From Erodium maritimum (Eukaryota > Streptophyta > Magnoliopsida > Geraniales > Geraniaceae), in contig OY997594.1 in NCBI GenBank assembly GCA_963921825.1, forward strand, positions 5,833,001-5,897,000: 64,000 bases of DNA, given 5' to 3'. Under the pieces are notes generated by a model. The model had not been told where the DNA came from. It saw only the letters and a program-made list of their open reading frames with translations, and ran no database searches. A program made the position numbers and the translations under genes. Of this stretch, positions 34,600-47,200 are shown piece by piece; positions within the stretch are counted from its first letter, which is position 1; each line of letters begins with the position of its first letter.

Positions 34600-36139
34600 A
34601 TCTACAACAGATAAAATTCAATCAGTAAACTGAATAAATTTTATGAAGATCAAGCTTAAACACCAACAATCAATTCTAAACCTTTAGAATCTGAAACCAA
34701 GATCCTTGATTCACTCGATTAAGCTGAACTAATGCTCACCACTTAATCGAGCTATGTAGGTAGGACTCCATCCAATCACATCCAATGTGACTCTTGGCTA
34801 GGGTATGTACTTATGTACACGACTAACCCTATCTGTTACCCTAGCTCAACCTCAGGCCGAGAATCGTAGTCGGGTCCACCAATTTTCAACTATGGCTCGT
34901 CACTATGTAGGTGCTCCGCTAATGCGCACGACACCCACATATGTCGTCCAAACCTACTACCCCGCTTCCCCATGGATGCTCCGCTAATGCGCACGACAAC
35001 CATAGGACGGGGAGGTAGTAAGGTGTTGATGATTGGGAGGTATCGGACATGACCCGCTTTTACTTGTCCAGTTGTGTTCAAAACTTTGGCCCATCCTAGA
35101 TGCGATGAGCACATCAACTACATTCCAAATGCAATGATGCCTCAAATTACATCCAATGTAATTCTTCCTTTGAACCCGTCAACTACATCCAATGCAATGA
35201 CGGTTCTAAGGGTTCACACACAAGGATTAAAATTCCAATTTTATCTTTGCATGTGAGGTGATATGCTCGGTAAATAAAGTTAAGCATGCAATTCTAAAAC
35301 ACATAGAATTAATCATGCATAAACTAAACCAAGCATAAAGCGATAAATGTGCACATAATAGCCCCCTAAACTAACTCCCACTAGCTTCTTGAGCTCCACC
35401 GACTCCAAGCCGATGCCAACACCCGAAAAGCCACCAAATGACCTTTTCGCCCTTTCTTCGTCTTGAGTAAAATATTACAATTTAATACACGACTCGCAGG
35501 TCGGGAATAAATAAATATTACAAACAAGTGGTTCGACGACCACACCTTGAAAGAATAATTACACGCTAACTCTAACGGCTCGCAGGCCGTGAAAAGCGAT
35601 AAATAATTAAATCGAGCTCGGGGCTATTATGTACACCATGCCAACATCACATCACACATCGTGTTATCAAACAAGCATGTTATCAAACATCATGTGATTT
35701 TCCGGTTTTAATTAATAGCCAAGTTTCGAAAATTTTTGATGCTCGGTTTATCGAAACCGTTCAAAAATGAAACTTTTGAACATTTGATCTTCGAGTTCGT
35801 CATGACGGTTCCAAACTCGTCATAACTAACAAAACGGTTTAGCCTTGGCATATCAACCATCCAATGGTCATGCTTGGCCTAGCTCCGTCCAACGGAGCCC
35901 CGTTCGGTCCCGGTTTCGGCTCCCCGAGAGTCCCGCTCCCGAGACCCGAAAAATCAATTTTTTTTCAAAATTTCCAGATTTGAAATAATTTTCAAAAATT
36001 CATTTTACATGCATTAAATCCATGAACAAGAATTTAAAACATGTTATCAAACAATTTAGCAAAACAACATGCCAAAAACGAAACTTTCAAGCAAAACCGA
36101 AACTTTGAACACCGTCTTGTGAATCCCGAAGGTAGCACG
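34600..36139 (-). other. Copia leader region
   Basis: A 1.5-kb untranslated leader lies between the primer site and gag, with no coding frame. A repeat near 34915-35000 contains GGTGCTCCGCTAATGCGCACG and a close copy, and the AATTACATCCAATG motif repeats at 35100-35200. Confidence 0.6.
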
Positions 36140-36151
36140 GCTCTGATACCA
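36140..36151 (-). promoter_or_regulatory. Copia primer binding site, tRNA-iMet type
   Basis: On the minus strand TGGTATCAGAGC follows the LTR by one base. It is complementary to the initiator Met tRNA 3' end and is usual for Copia. Confidence 0.92.
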
Positions 36152-36152
36152 C

Positions 36153-37840
36153 TGTTGGGTCTCGAGGTAGGGTTGGAGATGAACCAACTCGCAGCGGAAA
36201 ATCAATAAAAACCAAGAGACGATTAAAACCATGAAACAACTAACAAAGAATGGATTCACAAGAGAAAAATTCAGCACTATCTCTTACCAAAACAAGAACA
36301 CCGGTTAACGAATGATTGGCTTGAGTATCCAAGACGCCTACGTATCCACATGGGAATCAAAGCCACGTAGTTCTTCTCTTTGAGGACTCAAGAACACAAA
36401 AATGGAGGAGGAAACTAGCCAAACCTGAAATGGCCATGGAAGAGGGAGAGAAAATGTGTTTCCTATTCTTGTCTTGTGTTTGTTATGTTGAAAAAAGATG
36501 ACTTAAACATAACAAAACCCATACTTGTCCTACTAAAGGCATGGGACAAGTATGGTGTCAAGTAAGATGTAAATAGGACAAAGTATGGCAAGACAAGATT
36601 GGGTTAGGTGGTGAATCACCAACACCTTAATCCTTGTCTTGCTTACTTAGTACTAATTAATCAAGACTTGATTAATTAGTTCCATGGGCCTTGGTTGCAT
36701 GGGCCTTTCATGGGCCTCTTGGAACATGGCCCGTGGCCATTTCCAACGAGGTCCCGTGATTCGCTCATCGCCTCCATGCCTTCCATACCGGAAATGTCCA
36801 ACATTATCCGACGCGATCAATCCCAAGACTCCAAGCCTTGTCTCGATCTGTGAAGTCCTATTCACTTACGGGCACATGACCCAAAACCCAGTTTTGGTCA
36901 TGTCCCGAGACAACTCCCTTTTGGCCATTCTCCATAAATGTGTCAATGAGTTTCATCCTCCGGTGTGACCCTTAGGTTTATGCATGTCAATAGATCAACG
37001 TAAAATCCCATTTTACTTGATCCTATTTAAGTGGCAACTAACGAGACTTTAGTATTTCCTGACACTACATAACGAATCGACCCTGTCGATTCTAACCTTT
37101 CCGTCGTCCCTGTCATTATCCTTTTATCTCCGATATCCTGATTGAGATAAGGCATAGAGCCGTCATCCTTATTATTCTCAATCACCGTTCCTTGATATGT
37201 GAGATGACTGAAGATATGATACCCAGTATCATGTGCATGGCCATGCTATTCTTCCAGTCACTCTCGATCAAGTGGCCGAGAACCGATATCTTTCCCATAC
37301 CTTAGTATGAGGGATAAATCCCTTAGCCGTCTTTCGTGTCACTCATGTAGCCCGTCCCCAAGCCAATCCTGGCCGTTATGGAAGCCCTGTTACGGACAAC
37401 GTTAGGCTCAGGTCAAACTCAGTTGTTGACTACATAGCGATCACAAAGACTCCTTGGTCTAAGGATACATGACAAGCTACAACACTGAATATGTTCATGA
37501 CTTAATCTATGACACATATTCAGGGCGGGTCGTCCAATATCATGTCCCACATGATATCTATGATCAGACTCCGGAATCCCATTCCAATGACTAACAGAAC
37601 GTAAGCCATAAAAAGCCATCTTTCATACTAGTCGCTTCTAGTGAAGCTTTGTTGACTAGGGACCCATCGAGTGTGATCTATCTCGATCTATGGTTCTATT
37701 CGCATGGTGGGCATAGATCAGAGCACACATCGATATATTACTCCAACACATAAGTAATATAAAGCCGCTTTAATTTTATTGCTAACGATGATATATACAT
37801 TTGGACATTTAGGATTGAACTACGGGCACTAAGACTAACA
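36153..37840 (-). repeat. Copia LTR (5' LTR in element sense)
   Basis: 1,688 bp, pairing with 29380-31067. The open frames in it (for example 36684-36968) occur in both LTRs and are not genes. Confidence 0.92.
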
Positions 37841-37845
37841 CCAAC

Positions 37846-38388
37846 AACGACAATGGTTGGATGAGGCTGGGGCTTACAGCTCAACCCCACCCACAAGCAC
37901 ATGGGAGGAGGGCACACATCTCAGTGGTGAGTCTCAACCACCAGAATGGGGAGGAAGCGACAACTACGAGGGGACTCAGGTCCCTCTCAGCGACACACCC
38001 CCATCCCCTGACCCCAAGTCCCCCTCGCCGACCGCAAGGGAAGCAGGCAGCGAATGCCGCAAAGAAGGGGACCGTCCTCACGACCCAAATGTCTGCCTTC
38101 GCCGAGCTGGAACGTTCACGGCTGGAGGCTGAACGTACACGTGGCGAACAACATGCAGAAAGGTGTCGCATGATACAGTCATTAACCCAACAGTGGGAAG
38201 CAAACCTCGCCACCTACAGGTCCCTGTTGGGGAAGGATACATATTCCTTCGACGAAGAGGATATGGCAGACCATAAGTTTTTCAAGTCCGAACTGCGACA
38301 ACTCATAGCAACCCTTAAAGCCCAAATTGATGATCTTCGACGACAACCCCCACCACCGGATGTCGACCCAACAAAGAATGATTCTTGA
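37846..38388 (+). pseudogene. Harbinger ORF1 protein, C-terminal segment
   Basis: This is the last part of the split ORF1 after the Copia element. The first 230 bases encode a Pro/Ser/Gly-rich linker. From about 38092 the frame reads SAFAELERSRLEAERTRGEQ, and later DEEDMADHKFFKSELRQLI and IDDLRRQ, a helical and probably coiled-coil tail, before the stop at 38386-38388. The linker and tail are in one frame (37861-38388). Such a linker with a charged helical end is usual for the NAM-associated C-terminus of plant Harbinger ORF1. Confidence 0.7.
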
Positions 38389-38877
38389 ACTTGTATTTTG
38401 TTTTGAGTTGTATTAAAAGGGGTTGAATAAAATTTAAAGTTCAATTATATTTGTGTTAAATTTATTTATGATTTATTTATTGTCATTAATTATTTATTTC
38501 CAAAATTGTTTAAATTATAAATAATTTAAACGGTTTCTGATAAAAAAATTAAATAAAACAGCAAAATATCAATTAATAATCTAGTCAGTACTGTTCTGCA
38601 CTCCCAGGACCTCAGAGGTACACTCACCAAAGTCCTTTCTGTTGTACATGCTCTTACATTTAGATTCTAATTCTTTTTTTCCGGGTGAATTTTTAAAAAG
38701 ACCTTATACGAAGATTTTATTTGTAAAAAACCCTCACTCATAATTTGTTTTGAAAAAAGACCTCCAAAATTTAAAATACCTATTTTACCCTTTTTCAAAT
38801 TTCGATTTCCCCCCATTTTTCAAATTTTGAAAATCCCCAAAATTTTCAAATTCCCGCCATATTTTTGGGGACAGAAT

Positions 38878-39020
38878 CTGCGGCCGCACGGTCGCGGATT
38901 GGGCCGCACGGTCAAAGATCTTCGGCCGCACGGCCAATCTGCGGCCGCACGGTCGCGGATTGGGCCGCACGGTCGAAGATCTTCGGCCACACGACCAATC
39001 TGCGGCCGTGCGGTAAATCC
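38878..39020. repeat. 61-bp repeat rich in GGCCGCACGG
   Basis: Units start with CTGCGGCCGCACGG at 38878 and 38939, with a partial third at 39000. Each unit holds several GGCCGCACGG boxes and one AAGATCTTCGG palindrome. CpG density is far above that of the AT-rich surroundings. Confidence 0.85.
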
Positions 39021-39117
39021 GCTTCAAATCAAGACCGTAAGAAGAAGAAAAATGGGGAGAAAGACTACCGATTTTGGGACGACGTCGGGTGAAGGTATGA
39101 GAAGTAAGAAGAAGAAG

Positions 39118-39385
39118 AAGAAGAAGATAGAAGTTTAAAGAAAAAGGATGAAGAGAAAGAGAGAGAAGTTAAAGAGAGAGAAGTTGAGAGAAAGAAGATG
39201 AAGTGAGGTATGGTGTTGGTGTTAAGAATTAAAAGGGTTTAAGGAGAATAGATGAAGAAGATAGAAGTTTGAAGAAAAAGGTGAAGAAAAAAAGAGAAGT
39301 TAAAGAGAGAGAAGTTGAGAGAATGAAGATGAAATAAGGTTATGGTGTTGGTGTTAAGAATTAAAGGGGTTTAAAGAGAATATAT
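39118..39385. repeat. Duplicated purine-rich block, about 134-bp unit
   Basis: AAGATAGAAGTTTAAAG at about 39122 and AAGATAGAAGTTTGAAG at about 39258 start two copies. Each ends with GGTGTTGGTGTTAAGAATTA and AGAATA-type sequence. Both are almost pure A/G on this strand. Confidence 0.8.
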
Positions 39386-39496
39386 GAAGGGTATAATTGT
39401 ATTTTTCGTATGTTTGGAAGAGATGTGAAAAGACGGAGGCTATCCCTCAAAATACATATTGGGTGAAGGTCTTTTGGATAAATCCTTTTTTTTTCC

Positions 39497-41220
39497 CTCT
39501 CTAGTGAGCAAATGATTTTCCATTTGATTTTCTCAGCGACCAAACAGTCTCCATACCAAGAAAATCGGTAGACGTATGTGAAATCGGTACTCAACTTCGA
39601 ATCATCAACCGTCATTTTCTTATTACTTTTAACAAGTGATTCCGTTTCTGATCCTCACTCATTCTTCAACCATTTTTGCTTTCTATTCCGTTTTTTCTCA
39701 TTGTTTCTCTGGATGCGCAATGAATGAAGCACATGCTTGTACATCTGAGGTCTGTTAGCTTTATATATCGGTTGGATATGTGTATTTTATCTTGGTCACT
39801 TTAATCTCGGTGTTCTTGACGGATTGGATGTGCTCAGTAACCAGATTGTAAAATGATAAGAACCTGGATACGTGATGGATATTTGGCTTGAATTGTGCTT
39901 CATTTTCATTTTTTGGGTTCTAATTTCATGTTATGCTGTATTGGATACTGGTTTCTGGTTACATATCCGTCACATTATATTGTGTATGGCTTTGTTCTGG
40001 AAATCCTGGGGATGTGTGAAGTACCATCTGGCTTTATAGTGTTACTTATGATCATTAATGGGTACTTTTTTGTTGATTAGGCGTGGTATTTGTTTTTTGA
40101 ATCAATGCACATATCAATGATTTTTGGGTTACTTTACTGCTTTTCATTCACATTACCAGCACATTTGTATGGAGACATTAAAAAGAAAGTGGATGGAAGT
40201 AGGTTAGAAAGGAAATGTAATGGTCCAATATATAGGGCCAAAACTGGCAATGCCTGGGTTATGAACCTTTGGGTATAACAAGATTTAGAGTGAAAAACGG
40301 TTGTAACTGCGAAGTTGTTAAGTGGCATGAATAGGTTTTTACTTCTCAGTTTCATGGTTCAAAGATGTAATGTGACATAGATGAGTTTCTACACTTCACA
40401 TTTTCTTGTGTGTGTGCCCAAACTTAGATGTTGTGAAGTGACATGTATAGGTTTTATGGTTCTTGGAAGTTGTAAATTGACACCTTACCTAATTAGGTAT
40501 ATCTTTTTTTTTTGGTGTGAAGATTAGTGCAATACAGGTTTTCTTAGTTGCAGTAACAGTGGGGATAAATATGGCTAACCAATAGAGTTGATGTTGTGAC
40601 TTCAAACTTCGAATTGCATTTATTTTCCAATCTTTCTTTGCTGATTGTGCCTAAATCACTGACACGTTGTCCTATTAGTATCCACTTTTTCTTCTTCTTC
40701 TTTTGTTTCATTGTTTCATGTCTGATTATTACGTGATTATCATAGAATGGGAAGACTCTGAAGTAGTTGTAATTTTTTAGTATATGATTTAAATGATGTA
40801 CATGTGAGTGACATGTTTAACACTTGTCTCAGGGCTGAAGCTGTCATTTCTCTTGGACTAGGTTCAGTTCTGGCTGGATTGGTTGACTACCAGTTGATTG
40901 GGCGGTGTATCTAGAGTTCTCATTTTATTTAGAGCTTCTCTTGTAATTGAAAACAACTTAGACTTCAGTATCATGTCCTGTACATATGTAAACAATTAAC
41001 ATTTAGTAATTGTATATGCAATTTCAGTTCAATTTTGACTGCAATCTGACAATTGAATTGAAGTAAGAACTTTCTACAGTTACATCTCCTGCCTTCCCTT
41101 TTCTTTTTTCCTTCCGCTCTAAATACCTACTTGCATTTCATTGGAAAGGAAGAACTGAACTCTTTTTTCGTGAGTGCTTGATCTCCTGAATTCTGGGAAG
41201 CTCTTCTTAAGCTGTCATAA
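39497..41220 (+). other. Upstream region of the exportin gene
   Basis: No coding frame of note. A pyrimidine-rich stretch (39640-39720) followed by GAGGTCTGTTAGC near 39750 could be a 5' untranslated exon with a splice donor. An in-frame TAA at 41218-41220 abuts the ATG. The promoter was not located. Confidence 0.35.
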
Positions 41221-44200
41221 ATGGAGAACTTAGCACAACTGGAAGCATTGTGCGAAAGGCTTTACAATTCACAGGTTTCTGCTGAACGAGCTCATGCTGA
41301 GAGCACTCTTAAATGCTTCTTCAAGAATACTGACAGCATTTCACAATGTCAATACATCCTGGATAATGCATTAACACCTTATGCATTGATGCTGGCCAGT
41401 TCAAACTTGTTGAAGCAAGTTACAGAGCACAGGCTCCCTTTGCAGCTCCGTATTGATATTCGTAATATTCTTGTTTCCTTTAAGATATTATATGTTAATA
41501 CTGTTAGGGAATCTTGTGATGCACTGCTGACTTAGCATATTACCGTATTTTCTATAATATCTTGGGTCATATGTTAGGTATGATACTCATTGAAAGTGGA
41601 AAACTTTTAGTTTCAGGACATGAGTTGCTCTCAAATGTTCCACATTATAGTTCCTTCACATGCCATTTTTTCTCTGCTTAAAACTGACTAACTGCACTGT
41701 GTGAAGGAAATTATCTTATGAACTATCTGGCCCGCAGAGGACCTGACTTGGAAAGTTTTGTAGTTGGATCCATAATCCAACTCTTTTGTCGAGTTACTAA
41801 GTCTGCATGGTTGGATGATGACAAGTTCAGGGAAGTATTGGTAAAAGAGGCAGGGAATCTCTTGAATCAGGTAATAGCTTCTGCTTAAATAAAACAATGC
41901 TTTTCAATATAGTCAAAATGGGATATTCTATGACACATCTATTTCATGGTGTATATTGAATATGTGTCTAGATCTTCTTATGATGGCCAGTTCTAACTGT
42001 TTATGGTGACATTGTTGTGTGCTGGTTGAGTGGCTGCAGTGTTTGTTTTTAACAATTATTATGTGCTTATGGTGTGGTTTAGTGTATTATTTTCATTACT
42101 GTTTATGGAAAAGGGTCATAAGCAAACTCAAAAGCCTCCAGCACTTCCAAGCTCTTTTTGCTAATTGATGCTAGTATATATTTCATCTTCGAAACAAGTT
42201 TACTCAGTAGGATTCTATCAAACCATTTAAGCATCCGTAGCTAAAATGCTTTGGATGCTTATCGTTTCGTTATTATGGATTCTTAAGTCGTGGGGCTTGG
42301 CTGAAGGCAGACTGGTTGTTGTACATAAGGAGTAACTCTTCCAACCAGACATTTAATTACTATTGTTATCGTAATATATTAGAGATATTCCTTGCTAATA
42401 TATCTCATTTGCTATCACCAGGGACCATGTCATTATGCAATTGGTTTAAAGATGTTAATTCAACTTGTTTCTGAATTGAATCAGGTCAGTTTTGCCAGCA
42501 TCTAGCAAATAGTTTCTCTGTTAAAAAGATTAATAAATATATTTTACACTTGAGCTCTAGTTCTTTCTTAAAGTGGCTAAAATGGCTAGTCCATTTGAGG
42601 AACCATGTGTTGATCTTGACGGTGTCTTGTCTATATCTACAATAGAGGTTGTTATTTTATTTGATATCTATGTTAAATTAGAATGTAGATGGGCTATAAG
42701 TTCGAAACGGTCTCAGTTTAGAGGCACATGAGTGGACCAGTTGCATACAGTAATGTTAGTTTAAGATTTTCATCTTGAAGCAGTAAATGATTTTTCTTGT
42801 TTTACACATTCTCTTATCAGTCACAAACACAATGGAATCTGTCATTTTGTTGTTACTCCTCTTCCTCTTCTTGTATAAAGTTATCAAATGATATCTATAT
42901 GGTTATCTGAATATTAAATACTTCATCCATCACATGACTGAAACAAAAGCATGGTCTGCCTTCTACCAAAGGTTCTACATTGTTTAGCTACCATTATGTT
43001 GCTTTACCTAGGGTTTATTCTTTCTTTTCTTTGTGTTTGTAAAGTATTTATTGGGAAAGTGTATGTCTGCATTTTACATTTGACCTTTACAGGTAAAGTG
43101 GCTTCTGTGCTAATGATTTACTTTTTATTCATGTTTTTTCCAACTTACTCAAGATTTTATCATCATTTGAGCATTTACTTTCATTTCTTTTTGGGTAGTG
43201 GATTTGCATCTAATCTAGAACTATTGCATACTTCCACCATTTGCATTGAACTTCTTAATTTTATTGTTTAGTTTGGTTTAAAATGTTGCACATATGTATC
43301 AGAAACCATGCTTTTACTGTGATGAGTAGACTTGACACTGCTTTAGTCAGGGCTACATATTTTCTATTTTATTAGTGGATATAATAAGTGATTATTGATA
43401 AATAACCTTCAATATATTTTTTAGGGATAATTGTCAAAACATGCACTAAAGTTTCGTCCACAAATGAAATAGTGCACAATGTTTCGTCCACGTTGTGTGG
43501 CTACCCTAAAGTTTCGTCCACGAACATTTGTTAGTAAAATTACTTATGAAACCTAAATCAGCAAATTACTTTAGGGTAGCCACACAACGTGGACGAAACG
43601 TTGTGCACTATTTCATTTGTGGACGAAACTTTAGGGTAGCCACACAGCGTGGACGAAACGTTGTGCACTATTTCATTTTGTGGACGAAACTTTAGGGTAG
43701 CCACACAACGTGGATGAAACGTTGTGCACTATTTCATTTGTGGACGTAACTTTAGTGCATGTTTTGACAATTATCCCTATTTTTTATGCTTGCTTCCTTC
43801 CTTCCTCTTTTTTCCCTTCCTGAACTTGTTTCCATTTCTATGGAACTAACTTACTCAGTGATTGAGTTTTTTTTCTCTCCTTAAAATGTTTTGATTAGTG
43901 AAATAAATTTTATTACTTCAAAAATCATCAGCCCAATCCAGGATTGCTTGCCTCATATGATCGCCGAGTAGCTAGCTCTTTCAGGGATCAATGTCTTCTT
44001 CAAATTTTCCAGACATCCCTCTCCTCACTCATTCAAGTAAAAGATAATGGTAATGATAAGGATTTTTTATTTATTTATCAAAGTTATACTTATGCATTCT
44101 AAGATTAGTGGTTTTGTAGGCCAGCTTTATGATTTTTGTTTTTTAATACTTATCTTATACCTTTTCAGTGATATCATGTTACAAATACTACAGTTGGAAG

Positions 44201-47200
44201 CAAGTGGCAGGAACTGGCACTTTCACTGTCTCATAAGTGTCTGTCATTTAATTTCATGGGGATGGTATGCGATGAATGTTCAGATGAGATTGGCACTGTT
44301 CAGGTATTTTACAGATTGTTGGGTTAGATACTGTTCTCCTGATTTAGATGCCCGCCAGCATATTTTCTCTTGGGTTTGGTGTTTTTGGCTTTCAATTGCC
44401 GTGCATTGAGGTGTTCATGCAGATTCCATTCTCCTGGAGGCCAGTCATGGAGGATCCCTTGACACTGAAGATCTTTTTTGATTATTATGTAATCACTCAG
44501 AACCATTTCTCTGAGAAGGTTGGTAAATTATCTTTTAGGAAACATTTTGTTTTCTGTTTTATTTGTGATGTGCAAAAGTTTCATCCTAAGTTATCACCTA
44601 TGGATTGGAAGGTTGCAATTGCAGCTATACTCTTGACTATTCCCTTCAGATCTCTTTACCATTCTTATACTGTTAACCTTAACGTTTATTATTACTTTTG
44701 CTTGATTGATTTTCCACTGTCACAACATAACTTATGTAATATGCACATCTTGATGAATAGACTTTTCTATAATATATTTGGTTCTTTATTCTCTTTAATT
44801 CCTAAAAATAATAAACTTTTTGTGCTTGAACTTATGTAATATGAAAACTTTGATGAAATGATGTACTATCTAATGAACCTTCTACTGCGCATTATTTCTT
44901 GATGTCCAGGCTTTGGAGTGCTTGGTATTATTGGCCTCTGTGAGGCATTCATTTTTCATAGGTGAAAGAGCACGCTCTGAATTTTTCACTCACCTAGTGA
45001 CTGGAACCAAAGAAATTCTGCAAACTGAAATAGGTACACATTATCCTTTACCCCGAACAATTATTTTTCTTTACCTTATTTTTGAATTCGTTAATTTGTA
45101 TCACAACACTTCACATAATATTTTGTTATTTTCTGATAATCAACATGTTTCTTATAGCCGTGAAAATTCTTCTATTCTCATTGTTGGTTTCACAGTGGTT
45201 TTTATAGTAACTATTTCCTCTGTACCTTATGTTTTCTTCTTCTTCTGATATTTCACCTTCTAACTGATTAATCGATTGCTTTTATTTGTGGAAAGCGAAA
45301 GTTGCAAATTAATTTGGTCTTATGAACTTAAATATCTGATGCAGTTATGGGATAAATATGCGTATAAGATGTGGTTGTTGTTGATACATCTATATAGTAC
45401 TTACATGCAGTAGGAGCAGTTATCCCGTCTTTTCTATTTATGATTTGTTAGTTCACTTCTTGGTCTGAAGGCAAGTTGTTCCATTGAAGTAGGGAGATTT
45501 CAGTGGTACTTTTTTGTTCATGAAGCCAAGGGATAAATGTATGGCGAACAATTGCCTTTAGGTGCACTTCTATTGCTGCAAACAAGTCTGAAACTCAGTT
45601 TGTTAAAATCTTTTTCTTTTAATTACATCTATTCACTTTGCGTCTCTAAGAAAAAAATTCAATGGTTGATACTTTGTTCGAACACCTTTACTGTGTTACA
45701 CAAATGTGTAGGTGTTATAATACACAATCTTACATTTATGCCATGGTATGTTTCATGCTTAGCCTATAATGTTTCCCTTGCCAAGTTTCAAATCTTCAAG
45801 CTAAATTTTCATTTTAACCATCACTACCATATTCATGTTACTTCAGGCTTGATAGGGTTGACCTTTATTTTGCTTGGGAAACAGGTCTTGCTGATCATTG
45901 CAATTATCATCTGTTCTGCTGTCTTCTTGGACGCCTGGCGAATCATCAGGTCATACTCTGTCTTGCGAAATCATTTATACATCTCATGCATGTATAGTTT
46001 TATTTCTGTATGCTCATCTACTGTCTGTGGTTCTTAAGCTTGACCTAACTGTCGTGTAAACATTTGTATTTGATGCTTGTGAAGACCTAGATTGTATCAT
46101 TCTACTTGATCCTATTTATAGGAAGTGAATCTGGGGAATCAAATAATACATGTTTGAGGCGATCTTCTTTAGTGAAAGGATGCAAGTACAAATCACAATT
46201 TGTTCTCTTAGAATCCATTGTTGCCGCAATGATGCTTTGGATGTCAAAACCCATTACCAATCGGAAAGGGACCCGTAGTTGTAGAATGGGCACAGTCACT
46301 CTAGCATGCAGCTTTGTATGAACTGTCATATTGAGTTGTTTAGGTGGTAGTTATTTATGTTACATAACATATCCCTCACTCAGTTCAGATTTCATCAATA
46401 TATGATGTTGTTCTTGTTCAGCCATAATCTAGATCTTTTGTTTCTTTCCCCATGCTTCATTACTGCAATTGAAGGTCTTAGTTTTGTTGGGAAAGGAATG
46501 ATTTTTTTATCTTTCTGTTAATCATCAGTTGCTTCATGGCTCACTGAATCTAGACTCTTTCCTTCACCATCCTTTTCATTTGCAGTTTTCTTAAATATGG
46601 AATTTTGGCGTTCTTGTTCTACCAGCAATGACCAGATTCTCATCTTTTCTTTCTTGTTATTAGCAAATTGCTTGTCACTCATGCTTGGTCTAATTAATAA
46701 CTAATGGTACAGTTACCAGAGCTTGTTAATGTTGAAGGCTATGGTGATTGGATGCGTTTAGTAGCAGAGTTTACCTTGAAGTCTCTCCAGTCTTGGCAGG
46801 TTAATTTGTTATTACATTGTCCGAAATCCAAATAGGGTTATGTAATAAATATAGTTTTGGTTCCATTGTATTTGTAGGAGTCTAAAATTGAACATTGAAT
46901 AAGAGTAGGAAAAAAGTTACATATAAAGGCTAGAGTCACATCGAAGGTTGACCATTAAGTTGCAGAACTTGACAACTCGATTTAAAATTCTACATTTTTT
47001 TTGTATCGTAGTTTGGCTAATATGAGGGGAGTGTTGAAGTGTCCCACATTGAAAGAAAATGAATGTAGTGCCAACATGATGATAGTTGAGCCCTGCACCT
47101 GATAGCATGAGCTTTTGTGTTGGAATAAGTTTAAGATGGTATGAGAGTCCGGCTTGTTAAGACTTGTGTGTTAACTTGATGTCAAATGCTACCCTACTTA

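Larger units (their letters stand above)
29380..37840 (-). mobile_element. Ty1/Copia retrotransposon (8.5 kb), minus orientation
   Basis: Two LTRs of equal length (1,688 bp, TGTTGGG to ACTAACA on the plus strand) have CCAAC on both sides. Read on the minus strand the order is LTR, tRNA-iMet primer site, leader, gag, integrase, reverse transcriptase, RNase H, polypurine tract, LTR. Integrase before reverse transcriptase defines Copia. Two base differences between the LTRs were noticed (29553/36326 and 30840/37613), so the insertion is young, although the coding part is heavily broken. Confidence 0.93.
16699..38653 (+). mobile_element. Second PIF/Harbinger element, split by two retrotransposons
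   Basis: The ends are GAGCACGTACAACAG at 16699 and its inverted partner GAGCATGTACAACAG at 38639-38653. TTA lies on both sides (16696-16698 and 38654-38656). Removing the inserts at 17534-28801 and 29380-37840 leaves about 2.2 kb. Its ends differ from the neighbouring Harbinger element (GTACAACAG against CCCACATC), so it is another family. It encodes an ORF1-type protein and no DDE transposase. Confidence 0.85.
38683..39487. mobile_element. Non-autonomous Mutator-like element with GC-rich repeat
   Basis: The left end GGGTGAATTTTTAAAAAGACC and the inverted right end GGATTTATCCAAAAGACCTT are similar. TTTTTTTCC lies at both edges (38674-38682 and about 39488-39496), which fits a 9-bp duplication although it is low in complexity. 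Inside are a 61-bp GC-rich tandem repeat and a duplicated purine-rich block. No transposase is present. Confidence 0.55.

Noticed and set aside
44047-46037. Hydrophobic open frames of 111-166 residues (possible membrane proteins)
   Set aside because: They run across exportin introns and exons in the wrong frame; T-rich introns give Phe/Leu-rich chance frames.
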